In this document: piece after piece, positions 1 to 6,936 of the stretch | Position numbering within the stretch: position 1 is the first letter of the stretch | Layout of the letters: the number at the start of each line of letters is the position of its first letter | Source of the DNA: Flavobacterium sp. UBA6195 | GTDB taxonomy: Bacteria > Bacteroidota > Bacteroidia > Flavobacteriales > Flavobacteriaceae | DNA length: 19,171 nt | Direction of reading: 5' to 3' | Assembly: GCF_002422095.1 (NCBI RefSeq) | Contig: NZ_DITB01000051.1 | Location: 1-19,171 of the forward strand | Translations under genes and position numbers: made by a program | The notes under the pieces: model-generated | Databases searched by the model: none | What the model saw: the letters and a program-made list of their open reading frames with translations, nothing else | Told to the model about the DNA's origin: nothing

Positions 1-2045
1 ATCAAATGGATTTCAAATTAAAAACTGAAGATAGCGATTTAGATGATTTATTCACTGCTTTACCTGCCGAATATGTTTCTTGGATGACCGAAACTAAAAT
101 GAAGGGAACAACCTCCGCTTTCTTAACTTTAAAAGGAAAATATATTGCTTCTGAGAATTTAAGTCCGGAAGTGAATTTCAACATCAAAGTAAGAGATGGC
201 TACGTAAAACATGAAAAAGCGCCTTATCCCGTTGAGAATATTTTCTTGAATTTAGATACTAAACTTCCAAATTTAGACATCAATCAACTAAAAATACGAT
301 TAGATTCGTTATATTTTGATGTAAATAAAAACAAATTAAGTGCGATTTTAATTTCCGATGGTTTTGGAGAACAACTTAAAATTGATTCAAAAGTAAAATC
401 AAAATTAGATTTGGCGTTTTTGAGTAATGCGCTTCAAATTCCGAATTTTAAATTAGCAGGAAGTTTAGATGCCGATATCGTTTCCAAAGGAGATTATATT
501 AAAAAAGATAAAAAATTCCCTGTAACTAAAGGAAAATTTGAATTTACTAACGGATTCATTCAAACCACTTATTATCCAAAACCGATTCAAAATATTAATT
601 TAAAAGCGAACTTAAACAGTCCAACAGGTGATTTTAAAGACGCTTCTTTTATTCTTTCTCCAGCTAATTTCACTTTTGAAGGCGAACCCTTTAACTTAAA
701 TGCTTCATTTAAAAATTTCGATGATATCAATTACGATGTAAAAGCAAAAGGAACATTAAACGTTGCTCGAATTTATAAAGTTTTCTCCCAAAAAGGACTA
801 GATATAGATGGTTTCATAAAAGCTGATTTGAGCTTGGCTGGAAAACAAAGCGACGCTTCAAATGGAAGAATTGCCAACTTAAAAAACAGAGGAACTCTTG
901 AAGTAAAAAACATCAAAACTACAAGTGATTATTTGGCAAAACCCTTCTTAATTGAAAACGGATTGTTCACGTTCAATCAAGACAAGATGAATTTTTCTAA
1001 TTTCAATGGAACATATGGCACGTCCGATATTACCATGAATGGAAATTTAGAAAATGTCATCAACTTTGTTCTTTCGGAAAATCAAATTTTAAAAGGAAAT
1101 TTCAATCTAACATCGAATTATTTGAATGTTAATGAATTTATTCCAACCCTAACTTACGAAACCGATGAAGAAGTTGAAAAAACAGAAGTTTCAGGTGTAG
1201 TTCAAATTCCAACGAATTTGAATGTTTCCATCCAAACTAATGCTGTAAAAACACAATATGACGACATTACCATTGAAAATTTAAAAGGTAATTTAGTCAT
1301 TCAAAACGGTAGTTTACAACTTTCAAATAGCAGCTTAGGTATCATTGGTGCTACCGCTAAAATGGATGCTTTTTATAAAAACGAAGGCACACAAAAAGCA
1401 TATTTCGATTATAAAATTAATGCTTCTGAATTTGATATTAAACGCGCTTACAACGAAATCAAAATGTTCCGAGAAATCGTAACGGCTGCAGAAAGTGCGG
1501 AAGGAATTGTAGGTTTGAATTATTCCATAAAAGGAGTTTTAAACAATCAAATGACACCTATAATGCCATCTTTAGAAGGAAGCGGAACACTTTCAGTGAA
1601 GAAAGTTAAAATGAAAGGCTTTAAATTATTGAATGTCGTTTCTGCTAAAACCGAAAATCCTGACATCAAAGATCCTGATATTTCAAAGGTGGATATCAAA
1701 TCAACAATAAAAAACAATATTGTTACTATCGAACGTTTCAAATTTAAAGTAGCGGGTTTTAGATTACGATTTGAAGGACAAACGAGTTTAGACGGAAAAT
1801 TAAACTTGAAAATGCGTATAGGATTACCACCATTAGGCATCATCGGAATTCCAATTAAAGTTTTAGGAACACAAGAAAATCCAGATATCAAATTAGGAAG
1901 AAAATCAGAAGATTTAAAAGAGACGGAATATGTTGATGGTGTAACTCCAATAAATACAAACGAAGGTCTGCCTGGTCCAAAAACAGTTCCAAGTGACAGT
2001 ATTCCCAAAATTGAACCGACAGTTCCTGTTGAAAAAACAGAATAG
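1..2045 (+). CDS. AsmA-like envelope protein, C-terminal part (5' end outside window)
   Basis: The reading frame is already open at the left edge (the codon before the first visible ATG at position 6 is sense), so this is the C-terminal ~680 residues of a larger protein. It consists of repetitive beta-rich segments of the kind seen in AsmA/AsmA-like (DUF748/AsmA_2) proteins, with many alternating polar/hydrophobic strands of the type 'G.L.v.n...t'. The region at about residues 600-650 of the visible part matches the typical C-terminal AsmA segment, where low-complexity strands end in a 'GTQENPDIKLG'-like sequence. The last ~40 residues are Pro/Thr/Glu-rich and probably disordered. AsmA-family proteins are inner-membrane anchored, span the periplasm, and are linked to outer-membrane lipid transport; that role is family knowledge, not visible here. 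Stop TAG at 2043-2045. The next gene is 91 bases downstream. Confidence 0.8.
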   Translation, partial: QMDFKLKTEDSDLDDLFTALPAEYVSWMTETKMKGTTSAFLTLKGKYIASENLSPEVNFNIKVRDGYVKHEKAPYPVENIFLNLDTKLPNLDINQLKIRLDSLYFDVNKNKLSAILISDGFGEQLKIDSKVKSKLDLAFLSNALQIPNFKLAGSLDADIVSKGDYIKKDKKFPVTKGKFEFTNGFIQTTYYPKPIQNINLKANLNSPTGDFKDASFILSPANFTFEGEPFNLNASFKNFDDINYDVKAKGTLNVARIYKVFSQKGLDIDGFIKADLSLAGKQSDASNGRIANLKNRGTLEVKNIKTTSDYLAKPFLIENGLFTFNQDKMNFSNFNGTYGTSDITMNGNLENVINFVLSENQILKGNFNLTSNYLNVNEFIPTLTYETDEEVEKTEVSGVVQIPTNLNVSIQTNAVKTQYDDITIENLKGNLVIQNGSLQLSNSSLGIIGATAKMDAFYKNEGTQKAYFDYKINASEFDIKRAYNEIKMFREIVTAAESAEGIVGLNYSIKGVLNNQMTPIMPSLEGSGTLSVKKVKMKGFKLLNVVSAKTENPDIKDPDISKVDIKSTIKNNIVTIERFKFKVAGFRLRFEGQTSLDGKLNLKMRIGLPPLGIIGIPIKVLGTQENPDIKLGRKSEDLKETEYVDGVTPINTNEGLPGPKTVPSDSIPKIEPTVPVEKTE

Positions 2046-2136
2046 CAATATACCATTTAGTTTTATCAAATTCTCAAAATGTTTTCCTGATTTGTGAAAA
2101 AATCGTAATTTTACGTCAAACATCACAAGTAAAATT

Positions 2137-3894
2137 ATGGAAACGCATTTTGAAAGTAATCCACTGATTGACAGATTACCAAAACATTTAAAACAATTCA
2201 TCAAGCCACAAGTTTATGATGATTATACGCCTATTAACCAAGCCGTTTGGCGCTATGTTATGCGTAAAAATGTAGATTACCTTTCAAAAGTTGCTCATAG
2301 TTCGTATTTAGAAGGCTTACAAAAAACAGGTTTGGAAATTGATAATATTCCCAACATGTATGGTATGAACCGAATTTTAAAAGAAATCGGTTGGGCTGCA
2401 GTTGCCGTTGATGGATTCATTCCGCCTAATGCGTTCATGGAATTTCAAGCGTATAATGTGTTGGTAATTGCTTGTGATATTCGCCAGTTAGAGCATATTG
2501 AATACACTCCAGCTCCCGATATCATTCACGAAGGCGCAGGTCACGCTCCTATCATAGCGAATCCGGAATATGCTGAATATTTAAGACGTTTTGGTGAAAT
2601 TGGTTGTAAAGCGATTTCATCAGCTCGTGATTATGAATTGTATGAAGCGATTCGTTTGCTTTCAATTTTAAAAGAAGCTGAAGATACGCCAGCAGAAGAA
2701 ATTAAAAAAGCAGAAGAGCAAGTAGATTTCTTACAAAACAATATGGGTGAATTATCCGAAATGTCTCGCATAAGAAACTTACATTGGTGGACAGTAGAAT
2801 ACGGATTAATTGGAACCGTAGATAATCCAAAAATTTATGGTGCAGGCTTACTCTCGTCTATTGGAGAAAGTGCATGGTGTATGACAGACAATGTTAAAAA
2901 AATCCCATACGATATTTCGGCAGCCGACCAAAGTTTTGATATTACAAAACCACAACCTCAACTTTTTGTAACTCCTGATTTTGCTCATTTAAGCTCAGTT
3001 CTTGAAGAATTTGCTAATAAAATGGCTTTAAGAACTGGTGGATTATCGGGTATAAAAAAATTAATTAATTCTAAAGCTTTAGGAACAATAGAATTAAGTA
3101 CTGGACTTCAAATCTCGGGTATATTTACCAATGTTATTGAAGACGAAGGGAAACCCGTTTATGTTCAAACAACCGGAAAAACAGCACTATCTCACAGAGA
3201 AAAAGAATTAGTGGGTCACGGTACAGAATACCATGCGGAAGGTTTTGGATCTCCAATTGGAAAACTAAAAGGGATCAACTTGGCTATTGAAGAAATGAGT
3301 CCACGAGATTTGCGTGCATATGATATTTACGAAGGCGAGCAAGTGACTTTAGAGTTTGAAGGAAACATTAAAGTTACAGGTGAAATAGTTACAGGAACAC
3401 GCAATTTGCAAGGTGAAATCTTATTGATTAAATTCAAAAATTGTACCGTTACTCATATTGATACGGTTCTTTTCCGACCAGAATGGGGAATTTATGACAT
3501 GGCTGTTGGTAAAAAAGTGATTTCTGCTTTTTCTGGGCCAGCGGATGTGAATAGTTTTGATATGATTAATCACGTTCCCTCTTCGCAAACGATTAAACAG
3601 AAAAAATCGACTGAAAGAGAAGAATTAGAAAGACTCTATTTAAGTGTTCGCAACATCAGAGAAGGAAAACCTGCTACGACTACTTTAAAAGAAGCATTTG
3701 CTTCGGTTTCTGCTGGACATCCAAATGATTGGTTGTTATCTGTTGAAATTGCGGAATTGGCTAAAAAAGAAGGAAATTCAGATTTGGTTGATAAAGTTCT
3801 AAATCACTTAGAAAAAGTAAAAAGCAATCGCCCAGAAATTGTACATTTAGTTGATAACGGATTGGAATTGATTTTTGAAAAAACTAACGCTTAA
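2137..3894 (+). CDS. Aromatic amino acid hydroxylase (phenylalanine 4-monooxygenase type), long form
   Basis: A 585-residue protein. The pterin-dependent hydroxylase core is in the N-terminal half. The iron-binding motif reads HEGAGH, with H131 and H136 spaced as in phenylalanine hydroxylases. The third ligand is E221 in WWTVEYGL, again the family pattern. Expected activity: Phe to Tyr, using O2, Fe(II) and tetrahydropterin, in the cytoplasm. Classical bacterial PhhA is under 300 residues. This protein has about 280 further residues (roughly 300-585) that contain no motif I recognise, with a charged helical stretch near 490-510. Long forms of this kind are known in Bacteroidota and Bacillus, so the length is probably not a fusion artefact. 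The ATG at 2137 is the natural start. The Phe/Tyr/Trp substrate choice cannot be fixed from sequence alone. Confidence 0.9.
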   Translation: METHFESNPLIDRLPKHLKQFIKPQVYDDYTPINQAVWRYVMRKNVDYLSKVAHSSYLEGLQKTGLEIDNIPNMYGMNRILKEIGWAAVAVDGFIPPNAFMEFQAYNVLVIACDIRQLEHIEYTPAPDIIHEGAGHAPIIANPEYAEYLRRFGEIGCKAISSARDYELYEAIRLLSILKEAEDTPAEEIKKAEEQVDFLQNNMGELSEMSRIRNLHWWTVEYGLIGTVDNPKIYGAGLLSSIGESAWCMTDNVKKIPYDISAADQSFDITKPQPQLFVTPDFAHLSSVLEEFANKMALRTGGLSGIKKLINSKALGTIELSTGLQISGIFTNVIEDEGKPVYVQTTGKTALSHREKELVGHGTEYHAEGFGSPIGKLKGINLAIEEMSPRDLRAYDIYEGEQVTLEFEGNIKVTGEIVTGTRNLQGEILLIKFKNCTVTHIDTVLFRPEWGIYDMAVGKKVISAFSGPADVNSFDMINHVPSSQTIKQKKSTEREELERLYLSVRNIREGKPATTTLKEAFASVSAGHPNDWLLSVEIAELAKKEGNSDLVDKVLNHLEKVKSNRPEIVHLVDNGLELIFEKTNA

Positions 3895-3935
3895 ACAAAG
3901 TAACTTTTGTTACTGAAAAGATTTTCAATCAACTC

Positions 3936-3943
3936 TATCTTTG
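3936..3943 (+). promoter_or_regulatory. -7 promoter element of the rhodanese gene
   Basis: TATCTTTG is an exact match to the Bacteroidota -7 consensus TAnnTTTG. It overlaps an in-frame TTG at 3941, so that TTG would precede or coincide with the transcription start. It therefore decides the rhodanese start in favour of the ATG at 3962. A perfect dyad AGTAAC-TTTT-GTTACT (3899-3914) is centred 29.5 bp upstream of this element. Confidence 0.7.
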
Positions 3944-3961
3944 TCAAAAAAAGAAATAATT

Positions 3962-4270
3962 ATGGGAATATTAGATTTTTTAGGATTAGGAAATAAAACG
4001 AATGATGTTCAGGAATATGTTCAAAAAGGCGCTATCATATTAGATGTTAGAACACCTGACGAATACAAAGAAGGTCATATCAAAGGCTCAAAAAACATTG
4101 CCTTACAAGTGTTAAACGGAAACATCGAAACCATCAAAAAATGGAACAAACCGATTATCGCTTGTTGTCGTTCAGGAATGCGAAGTGCTCAAGCCACTTC
4201 TATTTTAAAACAACACGGTATTGATTGCATCAACGGTGGTGGTTGGAACAGTTTAGAAAGTAAATTATAA
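3962..4270 (+). CDS. Single-domain rhodanese-like sulfurtransferase
   Basis: A 102-residue protein made of one rhodanese domain. Visible features are the substrate-loop lead LDVRTPDEYKEGHI (about residues 28-40) and the active-site loop C69-R-S-G-M-R, which forms the persulfide cradle; C68 sits next to the catalytic C69. Proteins of this size transfer sulfane sulfur to cyanide, thiols or biosynthetic partners; the physiological acceptor is unknown. A longer TTG-started version (from 3941) is in frame, but that TTG lies inside the -7 promoter element, so the ATG at 3962 is chosen. No signal peptide is seen; a cytoplasmic location is likely. The gene stands alone between the hydroxylase gene and a terminator shared with the convergent acyltransferase gene. 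Confidence 0.88.
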   Translation: MGILDFLGLGNKTNDVQEYVQKGAIILDVRTPDEYKEGHIKGSKNIALQVLNGNIETIKKWNKPIIACCRSGMRSAQATSILKQHGIDCINGGGWNSLESKL

Positions 4271-4274
4271 AAAG

Positions 4275-4302
4275 AAAGTCCTGATTGAATCGGGACTTTT
4301 TT
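4275..4302 (+). terminator. Intrinsic terminator between convergent genes
   Basis: The stem AAAGTCCTGA pairs with the complementary arm ending GGGACTTT (one G-T wobble, short loop around 4285-4289), followed by a T run to 4302. It lies directly after the rhodanese stop and touches the stop codon of the convergent - strand gene. The A-rich left flank would give a U tract on the other strand, so it may work in both directions. Confidence 0.8.
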
Positions 4303-5446
4303 ATTTAAAAGGATGTCTTTGCTGCCAATGTAGTTCTGGCTCCAAATTTTTAAAAATTCTACCAATAAATCTATTAATCAATTTATTGTTATGATAAATG
4401 AAACCTGACATTTGAACTGGTGTTGCACCAATAGAACTTTTAATTTCTAGTGCTGTTCTACCAAAAATAATTCGTTTGAAACCATTTTCAATCCCATATT
4501 CTGTCATGTTGTACAACATGTTTAAGTATAACATATTTTCTTTCTGAATATGTTCGTTATACCCTAAGAAATAGGTTTCAAGCGTTTCATTATTTAGTAA
4601 TAAAGTGTGAAAACCCACTAATTCTTCATTCAAGAAATATCCAAAAATCTGGAATCGATTACCACATTGTCCTTTTAAAGTTGAAAAGTGATTTTTAGAT
4701 AAGAAAAAGGTATTAAAAGGTGCATTTTTCGCAACATAATGATACAATTCATATATCTGTTCTTCATTCTTAAGCACTTCTTCGTATGTAAGATTCTTTA
4801 CTTGAATTCCATCATTTTTTTTACGAGCTCTTTTAAATTGGTCCCGATATTTTTTAGAAAGTGCTGCTACATAATCATCCCATGATTTCCAATTATCCTG
4901 CAAATAGAAAATCATATTGGGTTGTGTATTGAATTCGTAAATGTTTGAAAAACGATACTTTTTCAACTCTAACGAACAATGATCATAAAAATCTTTAAAC
5001 GAAACCAAGTGAATTGAAATTCCTTTTTTCTTGAAGTACAACGTTATTTCATCGGCACTTTGCAATAGAATTTCACTTATATGATTGAAGTCGATTTCTT
5101 TTGAAAACACATAACCGTTTTGACCTGTAATCATGTTATTCCCAAGAAATAAAGTGTGAGAAGCAAAATTCTTAAAGATAAAATTACGAATTGCAATTTT
5201 GAAGGATTTATCTCGTTCTCCGAAGGATTCCAATTTATTCAAATCTAAATACTGTGCTAAAGAAACTCCAATGATTTCTGAGTTTTCAAAAATTCCAATA
5301 TAAAAACACTCCATATTTACAGGAGCCGAACGTTCAAGAACAGATAGATAAGACGTTTGTAGAAATACATTACTCTGAGCTACTGCGTCCCAAAGTGAAG
5401 GCAAATCTTTAACCGAATTGTATATTTTAAATGAAATTTTTTCCAA
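4301..5446 (-). CDS. GNAT/FemAB-like acyltransferase
   Basis: A protein of 381 residues if begun at the TTG at 5446. The N-terminal part (KIYNSVKDLPSLWD...) and the C-terminal ~200 residues have the double-GNAT layout of FemAB/peptidoglycan-bridge-like acyltransferases. The segment YRDQFKRARKK followed by a Phe-rich region and 'EELVGFHTLLLNNETLETYFLGYN' resembles the acyl-CoA-binding GNAT_6 half. The substrate is unknown. Start choice: an in-frame ATG at 5470 would add eight residues (MWGDFIFT), but it lies inside both a terminator hairpin (5450-5483) and a TAnnTTTG element (5468-5475). Initiation at TTG 5446, giving M-E-K-I-S-F-K, therefore fits better. The start remains uncertain. No signal peptide or membrane segment. 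Confidence 0.75.
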   Translation of the reverse strand: MEKISFKIYNSVKDLPSLWDAVAQSNVFLQTSYLSVLERSAPVNMECFYIGIFENSEIIGVSLAQYLDLNKLESFGERDKSFKIAIRNFIFKNFASHTLFLGNNMITGQNGYVFSKEIDFNHISEILLQSADEITLYFKKKGISIHLVSFKDFYDHCSLELKKYRFSNIYEFNTQPNMIFYLQDNWKSWDDYVAALSKKYRDQFKRARKKNDGIQVKNLTYEEVLKNEEQIYELYHYVAKNAPFNTFFLSKNHFSTLKGQCGNRFQIFGYFLNEELVGFHTLLLNNETLETYFLGYNEHIQKENMLYLNMLYNMTEYGIENGFKRIIFGRTALEIKSSIGATPVQMSGFIYHNNKLINRFIGRIFKNLEPELHWQQRHPFK

Positions 5447-5449
5447 GGT

Positions 5450-5483
5450 AAAAATAAAATCGCCCCACAAAAGTAGAGCGATT
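5450..5483 (-). terminator. Terminator after the DUF1761 gene
   Basis: Read on the - strand, AATCGCTCT pairs with GGGGCGATT (G-T wobbles allowed), followed by TTTTATTTTT. It sits 29 bases after the stop of the DUF1761 gene and just before the acyltransferase gene, so the two - strand genes are probably separate transcripts. Confidence 0.65.
5468..5475 (-). promoter_or_regulatory. Candidate -7 element for the acyltransferase gene
   Basis: On the - strand this reads TACTTTTG, an exact TAnnTTTG match. It is located within the loop/right arm of the upstream terminator. No convincing -33 TTG at the usual distance was found, so the call is tentative. If real, transcription starts near 5461, downstream of the ATG at 5470. 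Confidence 0.4.
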
Positions 5484-5511
5484 CCTATATAATTAAATGT
5501 TAAAATTCAAT

Positions 5512-5994
5512 TTATTTCCAGCCACAAATGATAGCTCCCATTAAGGTCATTACCACAATCCAATAACCAGAAGTTACAGCTGCATATTTAAATGTTTTTT
5601 GTTCAAATAAACAGTTTGTAGCTACAACAGGTAATGCGATGAACAATCCCGATGTAAATCCATGCAAAGCACCATGCTTAAAAGTCCTGAAGGCATCTTG
5701 ATAATCTGCCATAAAAGCAGCATAAGAAGGCAACGCTTTTGTTGCATCTCCTCCAACCATACCTAAAGCACCAAATTGATGAATTGTTAATGGCATCATT
5801 ATAAAAGCTAACATGAAAGCAAAAATAAATGTTAATCCAAAAGTTTTGGCCATATTTCCTTTTCTTGCTTTTTCTTCAGTCATTCCAGTTTCATTCATCC
5901 AAATCGTTCCGAAAACTTTAGGATTATACCAAAAAAATCCAACAATAAAACTTGAGAGTGCCGCCACTAAAACAGCTAAAAAATTAATTTCCAT
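5512..5994 (-). CDS. DUF1761 membrane protein
   Basis: A 160-residue protein with about four hydrophobic segments (near residues 5-22, 52-72, 112-130 and 138-157), fitting a small integral inner-membrane protein. The opening MEINFLAVLVAALSSFIVGF followed by WYNPKVFGTIW is the characteristic start of DUF1761 proteins, which are common in Flavobacteria. The function of the family is unknown. A soluble stretch (about 35-50, 'GMTEEKARKGN') separates the first two helices, and 'HGALHGFTSGL' precedes the third. It is transcribed alone: a terminator follows it and a dyad precedes it. ATG at 5994 is the only reasonable start. Confidence 0.8.
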   Translation of the reverse strand: MEINFLAVLVAALSSFIVGFFWYNPKVFGTIWMNETGMTEEKARKGNMAKTFGLTFIFAFMLAFIMMPLTIHQFGALGMVGGDATKALPSYAAFMADYQDAFRTFKHGALHGFTSGLFIALPVVATNCLFEQKTFKYAAVTSGYWIVVMTLMGAIICGWK

Positions 5995-5996
5995 AC

Positions 5997-6024
5997 TTGA
6001 TATAGTTTTTGGTTAGTATATCAA
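5997..6024 (-). promoter_or_regulatory. Inverted repeat upstream of the DUF1761 gene
   Basis: TTGATATA (5997-6004) and TATATCAA (6017-6024) form a perfect 8-bp inverted repeat with a 12-base spacer, immediately upstream of the ATG at 5994. The - strand also carries TTTTTG ~19 bases before the TATATCAA arm, so the dyad may overlap the promoter and act as an operator. No regulator can be named. Confidence 0.35.
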
Positions 6025-6050
6025 AAATAAGGATATTTTTTAACAATTGC

Positions 6051-6500
6051 TTATTCTGCTACAATTTTGCTTGCGCTACGGTATAAGAACTCGTTATAAA
6101 TATGTCTTCTTGCAAAACGACTTGGCGACTCTGCATTTACCATTTTAATGTAGGTTACTTTAGGAACACTAAAATATTCGTAGTTACTTCCGTCTAAAAA
6201 TGAAATATACAACACCCCATTATCCATATAAAAATCTTGAATATTTACAGTTGAAGTAATTCTTTGATAAACTTCTTTATTTTTTTCTTGTGTTTCTGGC
6301 GCAATACTAACCAAAAAATGGTATGCCTCAATAATATTTTTACTTCTTTCTTCTGCAGCTAAACGCTCCACAGGATCTGCAATAGTATCAGGATGATCTT
6401 CTTTCATGCTATTTCTGTAGATAGTTTTCAATTCTTTCAGCGTAGCTGTTTTAGTAACATTGAGTAATTTTCTATACTCGGCAATTTTTTTTGGATTCAT
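6051..6500 (-). CDS. J-domain-like protein with C-terminal KTSC domain
   Basis: A 149-residue protein. The N-terminal half (about 1-65) resembles a DnaJ J-domain: 'EYRKLLNVTKTATLKELKTI', then the HPD tripeptide at 36-38 and a following helix. The C-terminal half (about 88-145) has the KTSC pattern 'LYISFLDGSNYEYFSVP', ending with 'SPSRFARRHIYNEF'. J-domains stimulate Hsp70 through HPD. KTSC domains are small, often phage- or genome-associated modules of unknown role. Start: an in-frame ATG at 6524 would add MAFLFLSV, but it lies within the terminator of the upstream tRNA transcription unit, so the ATG at 6500 (MNPKKIAEYR) is preferred. It is adjacent to a tRNA-Met remnant and so lies on the chromosome side of a possible integration junction. 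Confidence 0.8.
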   Translation of the reverse strand: MNPKKIAEYRKLLNVTKTATLKELKTIYRNSMKEDHPDTIADPVERLAAEERSKNIIEAYHFLVSIAPETQEKNKEVYQRITSTVNIQDFYMDNGVLYISFLDGSNYEYFSVPKVTYIKMVNAESPSRFARRHIYNEFLYRSASKIVAE

Positions 6501-6510
6501 AACGGATAAA

Positions 6511-6540
6511 AATAAAAAAGCCACTCACTTGGAATGGCTT
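6511..6540 (-). terminator. Terminator downstream of the tRNA-Met 3' half
   Basis: On the - strand AAGCCATTC pairs with GAGTGGCTT (9 bp, 5-base loop), followed by TTTTTATTTT. It lies just beyond the 3' end of the tRNA remnant, so the tRNA's original terminator is still in place. An in-frame ATG (6524) of the following gene lies inside it. Confidence 0.8.
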
Positions 6541-6548
6541 CAACTTAG

Positions 6549-6590
6549 TAGCGGGAACAGGACTCGAACCTGTGACCTTCGGGTTATGAG
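6549..6590 (-). pseudogene. 3' half of tRNA-Met (CAT), 5' half missing; putative att site
   Basis: Read on the - strand, the sequence gives tRNA positions 32-73 with no gaps: anticodon loop CTCATAA (anticodon CAT), 3' anticodon stem CCCGA, 5-base variable loop AGGTC, T arm ACAGG-TTCGAGT-CCTGT, acceptor strand TCCCGCT and discriminator A. The bases that should precede the loop (5' anticodon stem TCGGG, D arm, acceptor AGCGGGA) are absent; the sequence switches to AT-rich DNA exactly at the anticodon loop. It is therefore not a functional tRNA. A 3' tRNA fragment with its terminator is what tyrosine-recombinase elements leave at the far end after integrating into a tRNA gene; the orientation puts the element on the higher-coordinate side. 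No integrase gene is in the window. Confidence 0.85.
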
Positions 6591-6936
6591 TTTAAAAACT
6601 CTTTTTAATTAAAAATTAAAATCCTGAAAATCAATAACCTATTTTTTTATTTACCAGCTCAAAAAGTAAAAACGTTTACGGAATCGTTTACTTTTATTCT
6701 GTTACAAATATAGACAAAAAAACGCAATACAAAAATAAATTATTGCTTTTAAATAAATAGAATCAAGTTTTATATTTTATTTAAGAATTTAAATATTTAA
6801 TAAATCAATTAAATAATCAAAAACAACTTATCAACAAAAACCATTTTAATTTGTTGATTATTATTTATTCAAACAAGACTAAAAAGTCTTTTAAATATTT
6901 AAATTTGTATTCATACCACAATTAAAATTCTGCAAT
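6591..6936. other. 346-bp non-coding, AT-rich stretch between the tRNA remnant and nrdD
   Basis: No gene is visible. The stretch holds a dyad across the tRNA junction (GAGTTT-AA-AAACTC, 6588-6601), a 14-base palindrome TTTTTAATTAAAAA (6602-6615), an imperfect inverted repeat AAAAGTAAA...TTTACTTTT (6662-6695) containing two direct copies of CGTTTAC, and TATATTTG on the - strand (6705-6712) pointing at the tRNA remnant. It also has two copies of TTTAAATATTTAA (6788-6800, 6890-6902), a 9-bp inverted repeat ATCAACAAA/TTTGTTGAT (6830-6858), and a dyad AAGACT-AAAA-AGTCTT (6875-6890) just before the nrdD -7 element. Some may be integrase-arm sites, others nrdD operators; none can be assigned from sequence alone. 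Confidence 0.6.
6900..6907 (+). promoter_or_regulatory. -7 element of the nrdD promoter
   Basis: TAAATTTG matches TAnnTTTG exactly and lies 29 bases before the nrdD ATG. No TTG-type -33 box is seen at the normal spacing; instead the dyad AAGACT-AAAA-AGTCTT (6875-6890) occupies the spacer region, suggesting regulated transcription. Confidence 0.6.

Noticed and set aside
2091..2113. Promoter of the hydroxylase gene (TTTG 2091, TAATTTTA 2106)
   Set aside because: The -7 match ends in A instead of G and the spacing (11 bases) is too short for a -33/-7 pair.
6662..6695. Terminator AAAAGTAAA...TTTACTTTT
   Set aside because: The stem is interrupted and there is no T run after it; more likely an att- or promoter-related repeat, or chance.
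6588..6715. CRISPR-like array or a tRNA array near the tRNA remnant
   Set aside because: The repeats are short, not regularly spaced and not identical; only one tRNA fragment is present.
6900..6907. Crp/Fnr-type site for nrdD at the position used in the neighbouring operons
   Set aside because: No TGA-N6-TCA lies 28-31 bp before the -7 element; the AAGACT dyad is centred only 17.5 bp upstream.
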